A stretch of 64,000 nucleotides of DNA from Alentia gelatinosa (lineage: Eukaryota; Annelida; Polychaeta; Phyllodocida; Polynoidae): assembly GCA_950022655.1 (NCBI GenBank), contig OX465579.1, positions 140,997,118 to 141,061,117 on the forward strand. Direction: 5' to 3'. The notes below the pieces were generated by a model. It had not been told where the DNA came from, searched no databases, and saw only the letters and a list, made by a program, of their open reading frames with translations. How positions within the stretch are numbered: the first letter of the stretch is position 1; each line of letters starts with the position of its first letter. Below are positions 11,586-23,600 of this stretch, piece after piece. The position numbers and the translations under genes were made by a program.

Positions 11586-12179
11586 GTGATCGTGCTGAGG
11601 TCAGACTGTATCCGAACCAAGCATCCAGGGAACAGATACTATAGAGAACCTAACTCCCTCAAGGCCTCGCTCTCTTTGCGTGTTCTCACCTTTCAGACAC
11701 ATCCTAGCAGATTGAGCCCTGAGAGGTTTTCTTTCATTCAAGTGAATATGATAACTAACTTCGTCAGGGCCATGCCTGCCCCGGAGAGGAGCTGTTTATT
11801 TGAAGGATTGTATAAAGTGTATAAGGTTCGTCCATTATGTACCAGCTATGGATCGAGTTACATGGGTCATATACTGAGCTATCGTTGGCGGAGGCATATG
11901 AGGCCAATATATGTCATCAAACATAGCACCCCTCTACTTCCTCCTCAAATTTGAATTGTAAGCACACAAGGACATACATCCAACATGAGCCAACTCAAAG
12001 ATACTAGTGGGTACACAGACATTCAATATGGTCCATATCCAATGTACATATTGTTGGAACAACGTCCATTTCATAACTGCGATGAGAACATACAACAGGA
12101 ATATTTCACTACGTGGGTTTATCCTAATACAAATCGAGATCATGAAATATATAGGCATAGCGGTTTAAACATAAGTTAA
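11586..12179 (+). other. 198-codon frame with a single stop
   Basis: Plus frame from 11586 to 12179 is open except for one TGA at 11952-11954. The second part (MSQLKDTSGYTDIQYGPY onward) has protein-like residues. There are no clear splice sites and no recognised motif. It could be a decayed coding fragment or chance. Codon third positions show no strong bias. Confidence 0.15.
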
Positions 12180-12412
12180 GATTTACTACAATAAGACTTC
12201 AGTATAGAGACTGTATGTTATGAGATATCCTGCAAGGTAAGAAAGGAGGCTGAATGGGGGTGGAGGGGGGGGATTGCAGTCGTCTAAACTACAAAGGACC
12301 ACTCCTGTCACACACATCACCTATGTATATGATATCCATGACACAGGCCTGTGTGGTATGTTGGGCGGCGGGGAGTTGCTCCTGTAATCGTCTGCTTTTG
12401 TAACCTTTCCAG

Positions 12413-12470
12413 AGGGCAGAGAGGAGACAGGAATCGCTGAAAACCACCTGAAGGGAATGACAGCCGGGAA
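12413..12470 (+). CDS. Possible 58-nt plus-strand microexon
   Basis: A strong acceptor (CTTTTGTAACCTTTCCAG) and a strong donor (GAA|GTAAGTG) bracket 58 nt. Only the frame starting with two bases is open, reading GREETGIAENHLKGMTAG. No linked exon was found on this strand nearby. It competes with the minus-strand exon at 12448-12558. Confidence 0.2.
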
Positions 12471-12558
12471 GTAAGTGTTGGTTGGTGTACTCTTCTACAG
12501 GTGTTGTATTTGGCGTAACAGCGGAGTTCTGCCACCCGCCTCAGCTGCTGGGAACTCA
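12448..12558 (-). CDS. Possible exon after the signal peptide
   Basis: Minus strand, after AG at 12560-12559, 111 nt of open frame read SSQQLRRVAELRCYAKYNTC, RRVHQPTLTSRLSFPS, up to CAG|GTGGTT. It starts in phase 1, which fits the phase-1 end of the signal-peptide exon at 13141. The two cysteines suit a secreted protein. The pyrimidine tract is weak and the donor poor. A plus-strand exon with better splice signals overlaps it (12413-12470), so at most one of the two is real. Confidence 0.2.
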
Positions 12559-13140
12559 CTGCTACCCACCGTGGTAAACATCTCCTTCCATCTATACCAG
12601 CCCAAGGCCACCTGGGTCCCGTGAGGGTGGCTTAATTCATTCACACCCTCCTAAACAGGAGGTATACACCTTTCATTAGAGCAAGTTCTACTAGTGATTC
12701 TTTAATTCAGCGTAATTGAAGGTATTGTATATCAAATTATGGTACTTAGATAGGGATATCCAAGAGGTATTGTTAAATTGAGTGCGGGGTTTCGGGATGT
12801 ACTCGATCAATTCTATCTATTTGATATATCGTCATATGGCCTTTCCTTTGTGCTATCCCTGAACCGGTCAGGCCTCTGTGGTGTTTGCCGTCTATAGGAG
12901 TGATTTAATCTCATTATCCACTGAAAAATAAGCAGGAGTCGATCTGCATGGTTGTAATTGAAGACTTACCCGAGCGATCACCTGTTACAACGTCCATCAA
13001 TTTATACAGAAGAATCAAACGTGATAAGTTTCTTGATAATCATTATTGGAATAACCCTCTACTGAAAACAATACTCGTAGTCGTTATGATAAGAGAATGA
13101 TTTTTGTTAATGAAATAGTTATTTTGAATGATATACTTAC

Positions 13141-13206
13141 GACTGTTTGTGGTTAGAACCAGCAAGGACCCTATCAAGAAGACTAACACCATTCGCGCCA
13201 TTCTCT
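13141..13206 (-). CDS. First coding exon: start codon and signal peptide
   Basis: The strongest exon in the window. On the minus strand a long pyrimidine tract (TTTTTCTTTTTTCCTTTTCAG) ends at 13207. Five bases later an ATG at 13201-13199 lies in good context (A at -3, G at +4). The exon ends at a consensus donor, GTAAGTAT. The 20 codons read MARMVLVFLIGSLLVLTTNS: a basic start, a hydrophobic core of about 13 residues and a polar end, so a textbook secretory signal peptide, followed by a phase-1 intron as is usual after signal peptides. An acceptor just before the ATG means the 5' UTR is itself spliced. The product is therefore secreted or membrane-anchored; its family is unknown. Downstream exons are inferred at 12.5, 11.1, 9.1, 8.1, 5.4, 3.9, 3.2 and 2.9 kb. 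Confidence 0.6.
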
Positions 13207-14045
13207 CTGAAAAGGAAAAAAGAAAAACATGTTTTAATCCGAGATCTCTATCAGAAGGATCGTATTTCGATACCGGGGTATTGTGTTATCGGGCTTGCAC
13301 AAACATAGCAGTTCATGCCGTTGGCTATTGGAAAAGAAAACTACTCCAACTTCTTTTCCATTACGTATACACCCACGCCTGCACAAAAACAGTACAATGT
13401 AAGCTTTCTACAAGTGCATTGATACTCTTCCGTCTCTTTTAGGGATTAAAAGTATGGGGAGGTGGTTGGATATGGGAGTAGTTGGAGCGCAAGAGGGGAT
13501 GTCATACCCTATCCTGAGCATCACATTTATAGATATCACCAAAGAAATCCCACCAGATGCCACAAAGTTTTACCATTGGTAAACCTTCTGAAATGTCACT
13601 ATAAAGGAAGCAAGCGCACGACGTGTCAGGACTGACTTAAACCAGTACCCAGTGGCTAGGATCCGCACATCACACGTCACCCGACTAACACACCACAGGA
13701 TCAGCCAGCAACACAAGTCCACACAGACACAGCCTAGTCGCCGAATTCCCTGCTGAAAAAACACTCACAGCACCACCAGAGTCCGATATAAGCTACTGGT
13801 GTTTCCAGACCCTCTACACGAAGCCTATCACTGTCGAGGGGGGTGTGCTGTTGAGGGACGGGATCCAAAATTGCGGTGTGTGGTGGGGTGTGTTTACCCG
13901 GCCCTTTACGGGGCCCTCTGCTACACTGAGTGTGTACACGTCGCTGAACGGTGTTGGGGGCAGCTCCATGATATGGTGGATGTGTGGTGGCCACATGAAT
14001 GAGCTCCTCACGGCCTATAATGAGAGCAGATCACGACTCACTCAC

Positions 14046-14077
14046 TACCCATTAAGAAGGGCACGGAAGGCTACATA
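14046..14077 (-). other. Possible 32-nt 5'-leader exon
   Basis: Minus strand: the acceptor GACCCTCAATAATTTCAG and the donor GTGAGTGAG bracket 32 nt. Joined to the next exon (13206) the phase-0 frame would meet a stop, so it fits a non-coding leader exon of the gene whose signal peptide lies 0.84 kb further on. Confidence 0.25.
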
Positions 14078-14099
14078 CTGAAATTATTGAGGGTCTCGA

Positions 14100-15179
14100 C
14101 CATACGTCCTGGCTAGAAAAAACGTTGTAAACTGCATCCATTTCCCTATAGCCGTCTCACCAAGCTTAACTTTCTAGAACTTCTTATGAGACTAACTACC
14201 TGACTTCTTACGTTTAGATCCTGTGTCAATGTTTAAATGATAAAGATATGAATTCTTAATCAGGATACTATAGATGAATGGATTGAATGGACTCAGATTT
14301 TACTAAATGGTTCTTAAGAATTGTTTTTAACAATGGACAACAGAAGGGTCCATTGGAAATGTTCTTCATCGTATGCGGAGGCCCTATAGTTTTAAACTGC
14401 ATCAAATTCCCTAATGATACACCTTTGAAGTGGAAATAGCAATTATAGTACTCCTAAGCACCATATTTCACTTAGTGACTTTTTCTTCTTTTCTTCCGTG
14501 ATAGATGAAGCTTGAAAATGATGAATTTCAGATCCGTGGCCAAGCCACAGGGGTGTCATTAACCCATGGTAATGCTTGCCCTGCCATCGGTGGGCGTAAC
14601 GGAGCAGGCCAAAGGCCTTGGCCTCCAACCCAAAGCATCCGGGCAGGTGGGGTAAAGGTGTCGGCCTAGTATTGGTCAGATCGGAGTCTGGACTGGTACC
14701 TAAACTAGTTCCACACTTTGACACACGCTACGGAGATTTAGATTTAGGGAGCAACTCGTGAAAGCCTGGCCACCAGACGCGGTGCATGCAACACTGTTCA
14801 ACTAGTGCCGATCGTCGACTGGGCAGCAGCGGGAGTTGTCGGGAGGGGGTCTGGTAGGGGGATATGATACTCAGACTACCTGCCATCTGGAGCCGGAGGT
14901 GGGTCAATGGCCTGACGACCACACGCAGGTATACGTGTACAGGGGCCACGCCTATCTAGCGGGGTCTTAAGGGCAGGGGGGCGGGTAGGGGGCAGGGGAG
15001 GGCGCACCTGACCTGTTGGCAGCGCCTGCCGACGTAGGTGACCTGCCGAGGTCATCTGTTCAATACTGGAGCCGTGTGGTAGAGGAGTTGTGCAACATAC
15101 GAGTCCTGTAAAAGAAGGTTTACCCAAATTCTGAATAGAGGAAGAGTTTTTACTTCAGAAATCTTTTTACACACACACA

Positions 15180-15180
<1 letters not shown>
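14100..15180. other. No gene seen
   Basis: Mixed sequence; GC-rich between 14540 and 15060 with several overlapping open frames on the minus strand that have no motif or splice support. Confidence 0.3.

Positions 15181-15182
<2 letters not shown>

Positions 15183-15220
<38 letters not shown>
15183..15220. repeat. (TA)n microsatellite
   Basis: About 19 uninterrupted TA units following a short CA-rich stretch (15171-15182). Confidence 0.95.
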
Positions 15221-15221
<1 letters not shown>

Positions 15222-15249
15222 TTCGTGTACGGTAAATGTGTGACATATA

Positions 15250-16950
15250 TGATGATTAAGTGCTAATTATCATTTTGTAGAATCAAACATTTAGATGTGA
15301 CTCTAATAATAGACTAGCATAGAGATTTACCATTATTCAGGGGGCAGGAAACAATGATCGCTAATTTCCATGTGAATTAAAGTTAAGTTTACTTGGTCAG
15401 AGGACCATAGATCTATCACAGTTCCCACCGTCTACATGAACATTTCTTAGGAAGAAGGTACTTTTTCTGATATGTTATAGTGAAAAACAGAGGTGGATCG
15501 TGACCAAGGAAGGTGGTTAAAAAGAAGAAGGGTTCTCGAGATGATATAAGTTCTGCAGATTCACCTCGGCATCTTCCTATATGCCCCTAAGGTCTACTTT
15601 ATGGTCACGTTTCTCTGAACCCTATATCCTGCTGTATTAGAGACATGTGCCGCTCAGATGGGTGCACTTCATAGGTCCCTCCTCTTTACTCCTTTTCTAA
15701 TGGCAGGAAGCAGCCCTAATTCCAGACAATACACTATAGATGTACTGCTAGGTTTGATAGGGGAAAAACCATTTCAGGTCGACCAGAGCAGGCCATGACT
15801 ATCATGTTTCAACAAAAAAGTATGACAAACTCATATTCTTTTCATATGATGTTTGGAGTACAACTGCTGTTTGTTAACACAACGGTCACATGGGTGTGGT
15901 ACCCTAAGGTATACACCAGCGGCAGCTATTTCGTTGGATACAGAAATCACTGGATTAGATGTTTACCCTAAATGAAATTACGAAATGATCAGTTGTCTTA
16001 AATTCTGCAATTTCTAACTTTTGAATTTTCGATTTTTTCGATTTTGATTAGATACCATAAATCATTACCAAGACTAATTTTGCTGACCAAATTACCTTTT
16101 GGTTCATCTTCAATATTAATATTATTATAGATATAAACCGATTATAGATATAAACAGTATATCATAGAATAGCTATTAGGGGCATAAGAAAACATGATCC
16201 TTTCATTTCTTGCATGCTAATCGTTGAAGAGCTAGAAGGGTATTGAGTCTACGCCAAAGAGTCTACAAATTTTAGATGTAGATGAATATGTTTACTTGGC
16301 ACGCAGTTTCAGAGGTGATGGAGTCTGCGCCAGCGGAATCATCTTGAGATATCATTTCACCTCTCCATTAATGTGATGCCTGTTGACTGACCTTTGTTGT
16401 ATGACAGCAGCAAACATAGCCCAGACATGGGGAGAAGAAACTAAAAGGGGCGAGGGTGTGGCTATACGCAGGTTGAGGCGGAAGGAAGGGGCCTTCGGGA
16501 TGGAAAGGGATCCACAGGGAAGTAGTAGTCTTAGTATAGGAATGTTCTAGTCACAGTAGCGCGTTCATTGGGATCTAACCACTATGGCAGTATTGTTGCA
16601 GGGGGCCTAGACATAAATCAGATACCTAACAGAGGACAGATGTTAGGCAAAAAATAACAGCCCTCCCATGAAACATCGCGTTGACCTGTAGAAGCTGAGT
16701 CCGCCCACTCACTCCCATCACACCATGAAACATACCTTCATATATTAAGCACAAGAAACGGGAAGTTCTTGTCCACACCCCATATGGGTCAGAAGAACTC
16801 GGCCAAGGAACAGGTCAAGAACTCCATAGTGAAAACTTCTCGAATGCGATTTATTTACTTAAGACAAACACTCAGTAATACTATTTTGACAGGAATAAAG
16901 AAGAGGGTGGATAGGTGATTTGGTAGTACTGAGAATACACTCTGTCACCC
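15250..16950. other. AT-rich non-coding stretch
   Basis: Only short open frames, none with an identifiable feature. Part 16020-16170 is strongly AT-rich with small repeats (GATATAAAC repeated at about 16130 and 16146). Confidence 0.4.
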
Positions 16951-16956
16951 ATTTCT

Positions 16957-17008
16957 GTATATATATATATATATATATACAAACATACATACATACATAC
17001 ATGTATAT
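16957..17008. repeat. (TA)n then (CATA)n microsatellite
   Basis: A TA run to 16979 is followed by about five CATA units and a TATATA end. Confidence 0.9.
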
Positions 17009-17129
17009 ATGGGGTCATCATTTTGGACTCCAATTCCGAAAGTAAGACAAGTAAAGTTGTGCTGTGTACTAAGGAATGTCAGTAAAATACACATACCATT
17101 GAGATAATATGCCATAGAAGGGTTTCTAG

Positions 17130-17545
17130 CTAAGTAAGGTGGGTTCTGGTGGTCACCCGAAAGTTGCTCACGGAGATCTGACACGAGACGTGACATGTGT
17201 CACCGCAGGATCGGAATAAAGAAGAGTGACGTTGCGCCTTGCACACCCCCGCCCTCCAGTCCGCCAGCATTCCTGGACCCCGCAGCCCATGCTGACTTCC
17301 CCCTGCCCCTTCCGACGACAGATTTATGTCCGTTTCACTATAGATGGCCACCCTGCCTCCAACTGGACTCGTGCCGCCCAGACGGGTGTTGCATTCTGAG
17401 TAATGGTCTGCATTCGGAGGAAACCAACATGGGACCAGACCCTCCTCCTCCTCTGCCGTCCTCCATCCAGGTCCATATAGGTTTGGAGGTTCACCTTTTT
17501 CATTTTATTTGTATTGGCCAAGAGTATGGAGTGTATCTTTCTTGA
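17130..17545. other. GC-rich block, exon-like on both strands
   Basis: Overlapping frames of 65-116 codons exist on both strands. On the minus strand one contains TITQNATPVWAARVQLEAG and another ends near a GTGAGC donor at about 17167. Nothing decides which strand, if any, codes. It could be a promoter-like GC-rich patch rather than an exon. Confidence 0.2.
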
Positions 17546-17599
17546 TTTCTGCTAACCCAGTAAAAACAACACAAGAGAACATTTTTCTAAAAGCACAAT

Positions 17600-19980
17600 T
17601 GGTGTCAGTATTATTTTCTCCCCCTTGTCGTCAAGTATAAAGCGGCCTTAGATCTTGCCAACTTACCCACACCGAGACTTGCTTTGTATCACTTAAGTAT
17701 TGGATACAAAAATGTTTGTGCCGCTTGAGAATAAGATACAGACAGAGCTATGTAGTTCCTATGTGAGTATGTCTAGTCGGAAAACTTCCGTATGCCAAGA
17801 CTAGGGATCATTAATCAGTGAGTATCTAAGATGTTGTATACACGCCTTAATTCTTAACTGAAAGCATTAAAGTGTGCTATTTGCTGTCCGTCATTCTATT
17901 CATAAGCCTGTTCTAGAAACCCTGTGCTTGAAGTGAGGATACCGTGAAGATTGACAAACGTCTAGTGCGACACCCGGTTTCATTTTTAGAAAAGGAAAGC
18001 AGACATGCGTAGGTCACACGACCTTCTGATTTTGACCATTTGGAACAACTTCAAGCGGACCCGGTTTCCCCCGCCTCTATAGTAAGTAGTTGGTGTCTGG
18101 GATAATTGTATAACATAGCCTCAGAAGGAGCAGGGCATTTCACGCCAGGGGGGCGTCACGCCTCCGTCGCCATCTTTGGCTGCTCCTTTAATGCAACACA
18201 GAACCCAACAGCAATGTTTATCTGCTCCCAATGTCGAAGGAAACCATGTGCGCCTGCAAAAATAGCTTCTAAGAAGAAATACAAAAAATAAATGAAACTG
18301 AAAAATCCTCAGCTATGATTATGCTAGGCATCTGTATGGGGTAACTGTCTGGCTAGCGGGTTGGTTCAGGTCTGGCTCCATCTGGTACTAGACATGGTGT
18401 GGGTGTGTGAAGTGAGGGTAGATCACACCACCACAACTACACACACCGCGCAGGGGGTTACAGAAGCAGATCGGCATATGGATCATGGCAGGGGTAGTAT
18501 TGATGGGCAGTGAAAGATTATGAGACGGAATCAGGGTTGGAAAGATAATGAGTCATGGGTGAAGAATTGATCTATGTTATCTAATATAAGTAATACCTGG
18601 AAAAGGACCAGAGCACCTATGCGCCTATTATTGAGACATACACCTTTTAAAGACGAATGGTGTCTTGAGGTACCAAACGGCTCAGGATGAATAATTCCAC
18701 AAGGCATCATTTATCTGATATTTACAAAATTATTTTTTAAGTATAACATCATGTTTGGTATTATTGGCAAAAATAAGTAACATTATATGGGATATAGATG
18801 ATATTACCTGATGAAACAATCGAATTATGACTTTAGCTTATAATGTCTTCATGGTATACACTGCCACTAGGCCCTGTCCTTATGGGGTAGCTTTGCCGCA
18901 TGCACCGTCCTTAAAGGGTTAAGGAAAGGACAGAGGGTGGGAAGGTACGAAGCAGGCAGGATGGCAGAAATGTAGGGACAAGCAGACTTAGAAATAAATG
19001 TAGAGAGGCGGGGAAACAAGAAGAGAGGAAACAAGAACAATATAAGGTAAGGAGTATGAAACTTCCGGATAAAAAAATGATAAAAAGTATTCTTTGTATT
19101 GATAACAATTCATACTTATTATGGTCTCCGTTCGTCCTGGTCACTGCCAAACACGACCTCCCGAGCGCATTTACACAAGCCCAAGAAATGCATTTACACA
19201 CGTTGAAACGGTTAACTCTACAGAAAGGTCGTGCCATGCAGCGAGCCCACTGCTCCTGTGTGTCTTGCAGCTTCTTGGGCCATCAAGCCTCCCTCACCCT
19301 TTGTGTGTGGGAGTGTTTGCTTTGTTGGGGTGAGATTTGTGAAGGTTCACTGGCCCTCAAACAAAAACGTCGTCACCAGATAACCCTGACACCAACGTCT
19401 ATAGACCGGCAGCTGCGGAAGAGCATCAGCTTTTTGTTATGTTAATGAAGGCTATTAAAATAAAGCCATCTGTACGAAGAAGTCCCATTCAGTTTGGAAA
19501 GGACTCTACTCAACTTTCAAATCAAACACCAGCAACGCACATTGTGTTGGTCATTGTTTATACTTGTTTATGTAACGCATGGGCAAGTAATATCTTTCTA
19601 TCATCTTTTAACATGTGGAACCGCAAAAGCATGTACAAAGCATAAGCATGTACACATTCTTCTTATAATAGGCGTGGAGTATGTCCTTTTAGAACATCGA
19701 GTCTAGACTATATTTATGGATATGTAGGTAGTAAATTCGAACAGAGAAGTAGTAAATTAAAACAAAGGCTAAACAGGAATCTCCACTCAAACACTGATAA
19801 TGCTTGGCAATAACCACATAAAAACGTTGTTTTTAAAAAATAACAAATTATAATGTTGAGACATCTTATATAGAAAATCAGGCATTCATGCAGAAAATAG
19901 CAAATTACTTTGAATACTGATGGATGGATACATGCGGACACTGATACTCATTGCTGTATGAATACCACAGGAGATACAAT
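17600..19980. other. No supported feature
   Basis: The longest frame (19056-19445 plus, 129 codons) has no domain, splice site or coding-like residue pattern that I can defend. A purine-rich stretch lies at 18911-19050 (GGAAGG, GAGAGG words). Confidence 0.35.
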
Positions 19981-19995
19981 AAGAGCTTCACTCAC

Positions 19996-20095
19996 CCATC
20001 ACACATGATCCCCTGGTAGGACAGGAGATACGGCCTTGTCTAGCGCTCGGTAAAGCTACTAGATGTCTCCACCGGTCAGCTCTATTGCAGCTCAT
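19996..20095 (-). CDS. Possible ATG exon, weak evidence
   Basis: Minus strand ATG at 20095 opens 33 codons (MSCNRADRWRHLVALPS, then ARQGRISCPTRGSCVM) up to a strong donor, G|GTGAGTGAAG. The start context is poor (C at -3) and no partner exon was found. It may equally be a leader segment of the minus-strand transcript proposed to begin near 20.5 kb. Confidence 0.15.
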
Positions 20096-20483
20096 CGGGA
20101 TTTAGAGTACTCCTCCAATTACGATGACGTCATTCTTTACACAATAAACTCCACAATGATTTTCTCTCAATGATAATCGCTCAGGCGTGTCTAGCCAACG
20201 AGTGAGCTACTCCACAACTCCACAAAGCTCCTTCTCTTGAGCGCCTCGTCGTCTGGCAGTGCCTCGGCTTAGTCTGTCAAGGTGAAACAAGGATGGGTGA
20301 ATGAGTTACCGATATGAAGAAAACTGATGAGAAATGTACATATGTGTATTATTCTAGTAGAGATGTTGTAAATAATCCAATGGTGTTTGGGTCACGGGAA
20401 AGTAGAAACTGATAAAAGGTATAGGTGAATGTGGAGAGCGGTTTTTGCCTAGTTCAGTGAGGAAGTTAACGCTCACCACTCAC

Positions 20484-20605
20484 CGCCTCTCTACGCTCTC
20501 CTACAGACAGACCCGCGGTAAATGACTGGAGGGTGAGCCGGACCGACGGGCCCTCCTCGGCCCGGCCCAGCCACCCCACACTGAGCGCTGATTGGCCGAG
20601 AGCCT
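20484..20605 (-). promoter_or_regulatory. Candidate promoter and first exon (CCAAT, GC-rich)
   Basis: On the minus strand a canonical CCAAT box (GGCCAATCAGCG, core at 20591-20595) stands in a GC-rich block. About 110 bases downstream is a strong donor, GAGGCG|GTGAGTGG (exon end 20484). No TATA box is evident. The arrangement suits a TATA-less promoter with a non-coding first exon, and it is upstream of and on the same strand as the signal-peptide exon at 13.2 kb. The link is inferred. Confidence 0.3.
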
Positions 20606-20699
20606 GGCACCCAGGAGGAGTTAATATTGGAGTTAGTAGACGTTGGATATGGGACCCGTCATACACGTAGGCGACGTGGCCTCCCTATACCTCAAATCA

Positions 20700-22600
20700 T
20701 AACCCTCACCCCATGGTGCTCTTGAGTATACAGTGAGGAACATGACATGGCTTAAACCTGTACTGAATGTGATGTTCCTTAAAGGGAAAACTGGGTATCA
20801 TAAAGCGATAAGAAAGTAAACCAACAGCTTTAGTGCTTTTTCTTTTCAGGTACCTTTGCTGGAGCTTCCCCCGTGAATGTGAAGAGAACACATGTAAATT
20901 GCATGCATAAATTAAGGCTTAGTCCAATTCTCCATCTTGATTATAGGCTGGACAGACCAAACACTCCCAATAGTACCGACACACACATGACAGCCGCTTG
21001 GCCACATCTCCAAAGTCATTTCAGTAGTAAATCAGTGTACGAAATGTTCATGAAATACTCTGTGTCTTCTTATACCGTCCTCCCCAAGAAAAAATATTCT
21101 GTGCCATCTGATCATTGTCTTGTTGGTTACCCTTCCTTCATGTCTGTGTTGTCTTCCTTGTACGCTTATGCTTTCCTCCCAGCCATATGAATGGAATAAT
21201 AATCCTCGTCATTTACGAGACGGCAGCTGCTGAATGATATATAACCCACGAATCGTGATGAAAATGAACTACGTGTATTACGTATAATACAGAAACAGGG
21301 AAGTATAGGACATTTCAGAAAGAAATACTGTATTAATAACATGGAGCGGCCGTTTGTACATACACGTACAATAGGCGTTATATTTGCTGCCACCTAATGG
21401 AAAATTGTGTGAGGTAATCTACATGATGACATCATCTATACTATGAATGTCGTAGTGCTGTAGACCTACTTCACTTTGAGCAAATCCAGCATCCTCCTCT
21501 ATGTGATTTATATAGTTGTTTGATGAGTTCTTCCTAATGTAGCCACATGGCTGTTGGTGGGTAAACATAGTGCCATCTTGTGGGATGGTGTAAAACTATT
21601 TTGATTATTTTCTTTGAGACGACACCTTTATAGAAAAAGGAGGGAATAATGGGGTTTAGAGGCTTTGTGTGTATGGAGACTACATTAACACTCGAGGCGG
21701 TATCATATGAGATGCCAAATATTAGCGTTACTCTTCCTTTAAGGTGTTAATACCCGGGTGAATAGAATAACTAGGTATTGTAATAAGGTGTAATCAATGA
21801 AAAAAACAACCTTATGGCTATTACGAAACCTTAAAGGAGGGAACGATGAAATGGCCATCTATAACATAGTCAGAAGGGCATGGTCACCCGAGTACATCGT
21901 GATACAATGTCATATTGTTGAGTTCAATTGCCTCTTTTTCCCAATTCAGAAAATGACATATAAATATATGTATCCCCATTTTTCTAAATCTTTGATCTAT
22001 CACAATCATAATAATGCTCAATATTCCAAATGGATTCTTTTTATTGAATAGACAAAGGTAATAAGTGACTTTCGTTGCTAGGGAGTGGCCTAACTTCCGG
22101 TCAAAGAATTTGATTGTGTGATCAATCACTAAGTGGCGTTAGGACCAGCAAGGGGCGGGAAGGGACAGCTCGGAGTGGAAGGTACTAGTCATGTTTTAAC
22201 TGAGGCCTGAGAAGAAAACAGGGTAGGTGAAGGCATAGGCCTACATTTTTACAGTAAAGTAAAAGCAATGGCCCCCGATACGACCGTTATCATCCATCTC
22301 AATAGACTGCACAAATCCTATTTTATCACATGTATGACGCATGATTCCTTAATTTGAAATATCAAATACTTCATTTTTCGATGAGATGACAAATGGTAAA
22401 TTGTTCGTTGTATTCATGTGATCTATCTTATATTCAGAAATGTCTATACTGCAGTTGCTGCATATCTATCATTATAGAAATTATGACCTATAAAGTCTAC
22501 GAATTAACAATTGACCATGGAGTTGTACAGCACTGAAAATAAGAATATGCTGGCCATATAGTGTTAATCTATGTATGTGTTTGTCAGATAGCAAAGTCAC
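20700..22600. other. No supported feature
   Basis: Ordinary AT-rich non-coding DNA; open frames of 75-105 codons without motif. Confidence 0.35.
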
Positions 22601-22621
22601 CTTCCAAGCATACATAGTGTA

Positions 22622-22762
22622 CTCTGGCCTTGACAACAGTCAGTGTACTATTAGCTCATGTTTTCCCCCTTATATAGAGAAGACACAAAAGCCAATCTTC
22701 TTGTTCAGCCTATCAGTGGATTCGCATGGCGTGATGTCTAGGCTCTGGCCTTGACAACAGTC
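22622..22762. repeat. Exact 20-bp direct repeat, 101 bp apart
   Basis: CTCTGGCCTTGACAACAGTC occurs at 22622-22641 and again at 22743-22762 without a mismatch. The spacer contains TTATATAG and no open frame. Confidence 0.85.
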
Positions 22763-23229
22763 TTGTCGAAAGTCAATAAGTAGATAAGGGGAACTTAAAT
22801 GTGAGGTTCTTCAGCTTTTCACGCCGACTCCATAATCCACTAATGTCACTCCCTAGCTTGTAGCGTAGCTTCGTAGAACGTAGCTTATAGTCCTACCAAA
22901 TCATAGCGACAGGATGTATATTTTTTCATCTCCATCCTCTTTTATGTTTCCCTTGTCTATCAATGGACATGATAAACACAATTCATCTATATTTAGTAAA
23001 GTCATATACATATAAAGTCATATTCTATTTCACTGTTTTCTCTTCAAAATGCTAAGTTAAGAGGTAATTTTAGATCACATCTAATCGCACATCAGTCGAA
23101 GTCACCGTACTTCATAAAGACAGGTAATTAACTTACTTTTGTCAAACTACCAATAAACCCTGTAATATGCATTACCCTTGTGAACCACAATGCTTATGGG
23201 TCCCATAAAAGGACATTATGTTGCTTCGC

Positions 23230-23600
23230 CTGTATTGGCCACGTGACAACTGCATTCCCAGCGCCCTCTTCAAAACACCCGTCTCAAACAGGAAGTGTCA
23301 GCCCGAAACGGGCGCGTTCTGTCCCCGTATGAATGACGTCACAAAAAGCTACAACTGAGTCAGGTCACAGTAGGGTCAAACCGCTTGGATCTGCCTCACC
23401 TCTGACCTCGTTTGAAGGCGAGCAATTCCCCCAGATGATCCTTTAGCGGATACGGCGCCACACCGGCTAAAAAGGCAGTATTGACGGAGGCACCATTAAC
23501 CCTGATTTATCGCTCACCTCGTGTGATGCAAATCAGTGCTCATTAGGGCCGCTCGGGGGCACTGGCGGCGGCGATTGGCATTCACCATGTATAAGCACAA
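23230..23600. promoter_or_regulatory. Candidate cis-regulatory block
   Basis: Within 370 GC-richer bases lie an inverted CCAAT (23234), an E-box CACGTG (23240-23245), a perfect CRE TGACGTCA (23334-23341) and an octamer ATGCAAAT (23526-23533). No coding frame fits. The cluster suggests an enhancer or promoter, but motif matches alone are weak evidence. Confidence 0.25.

Noticed and set aside
19056..19445. 129-codon plus frame
   Set aside because: No domain, no splice pair, and residues not protein-like over long stretches.
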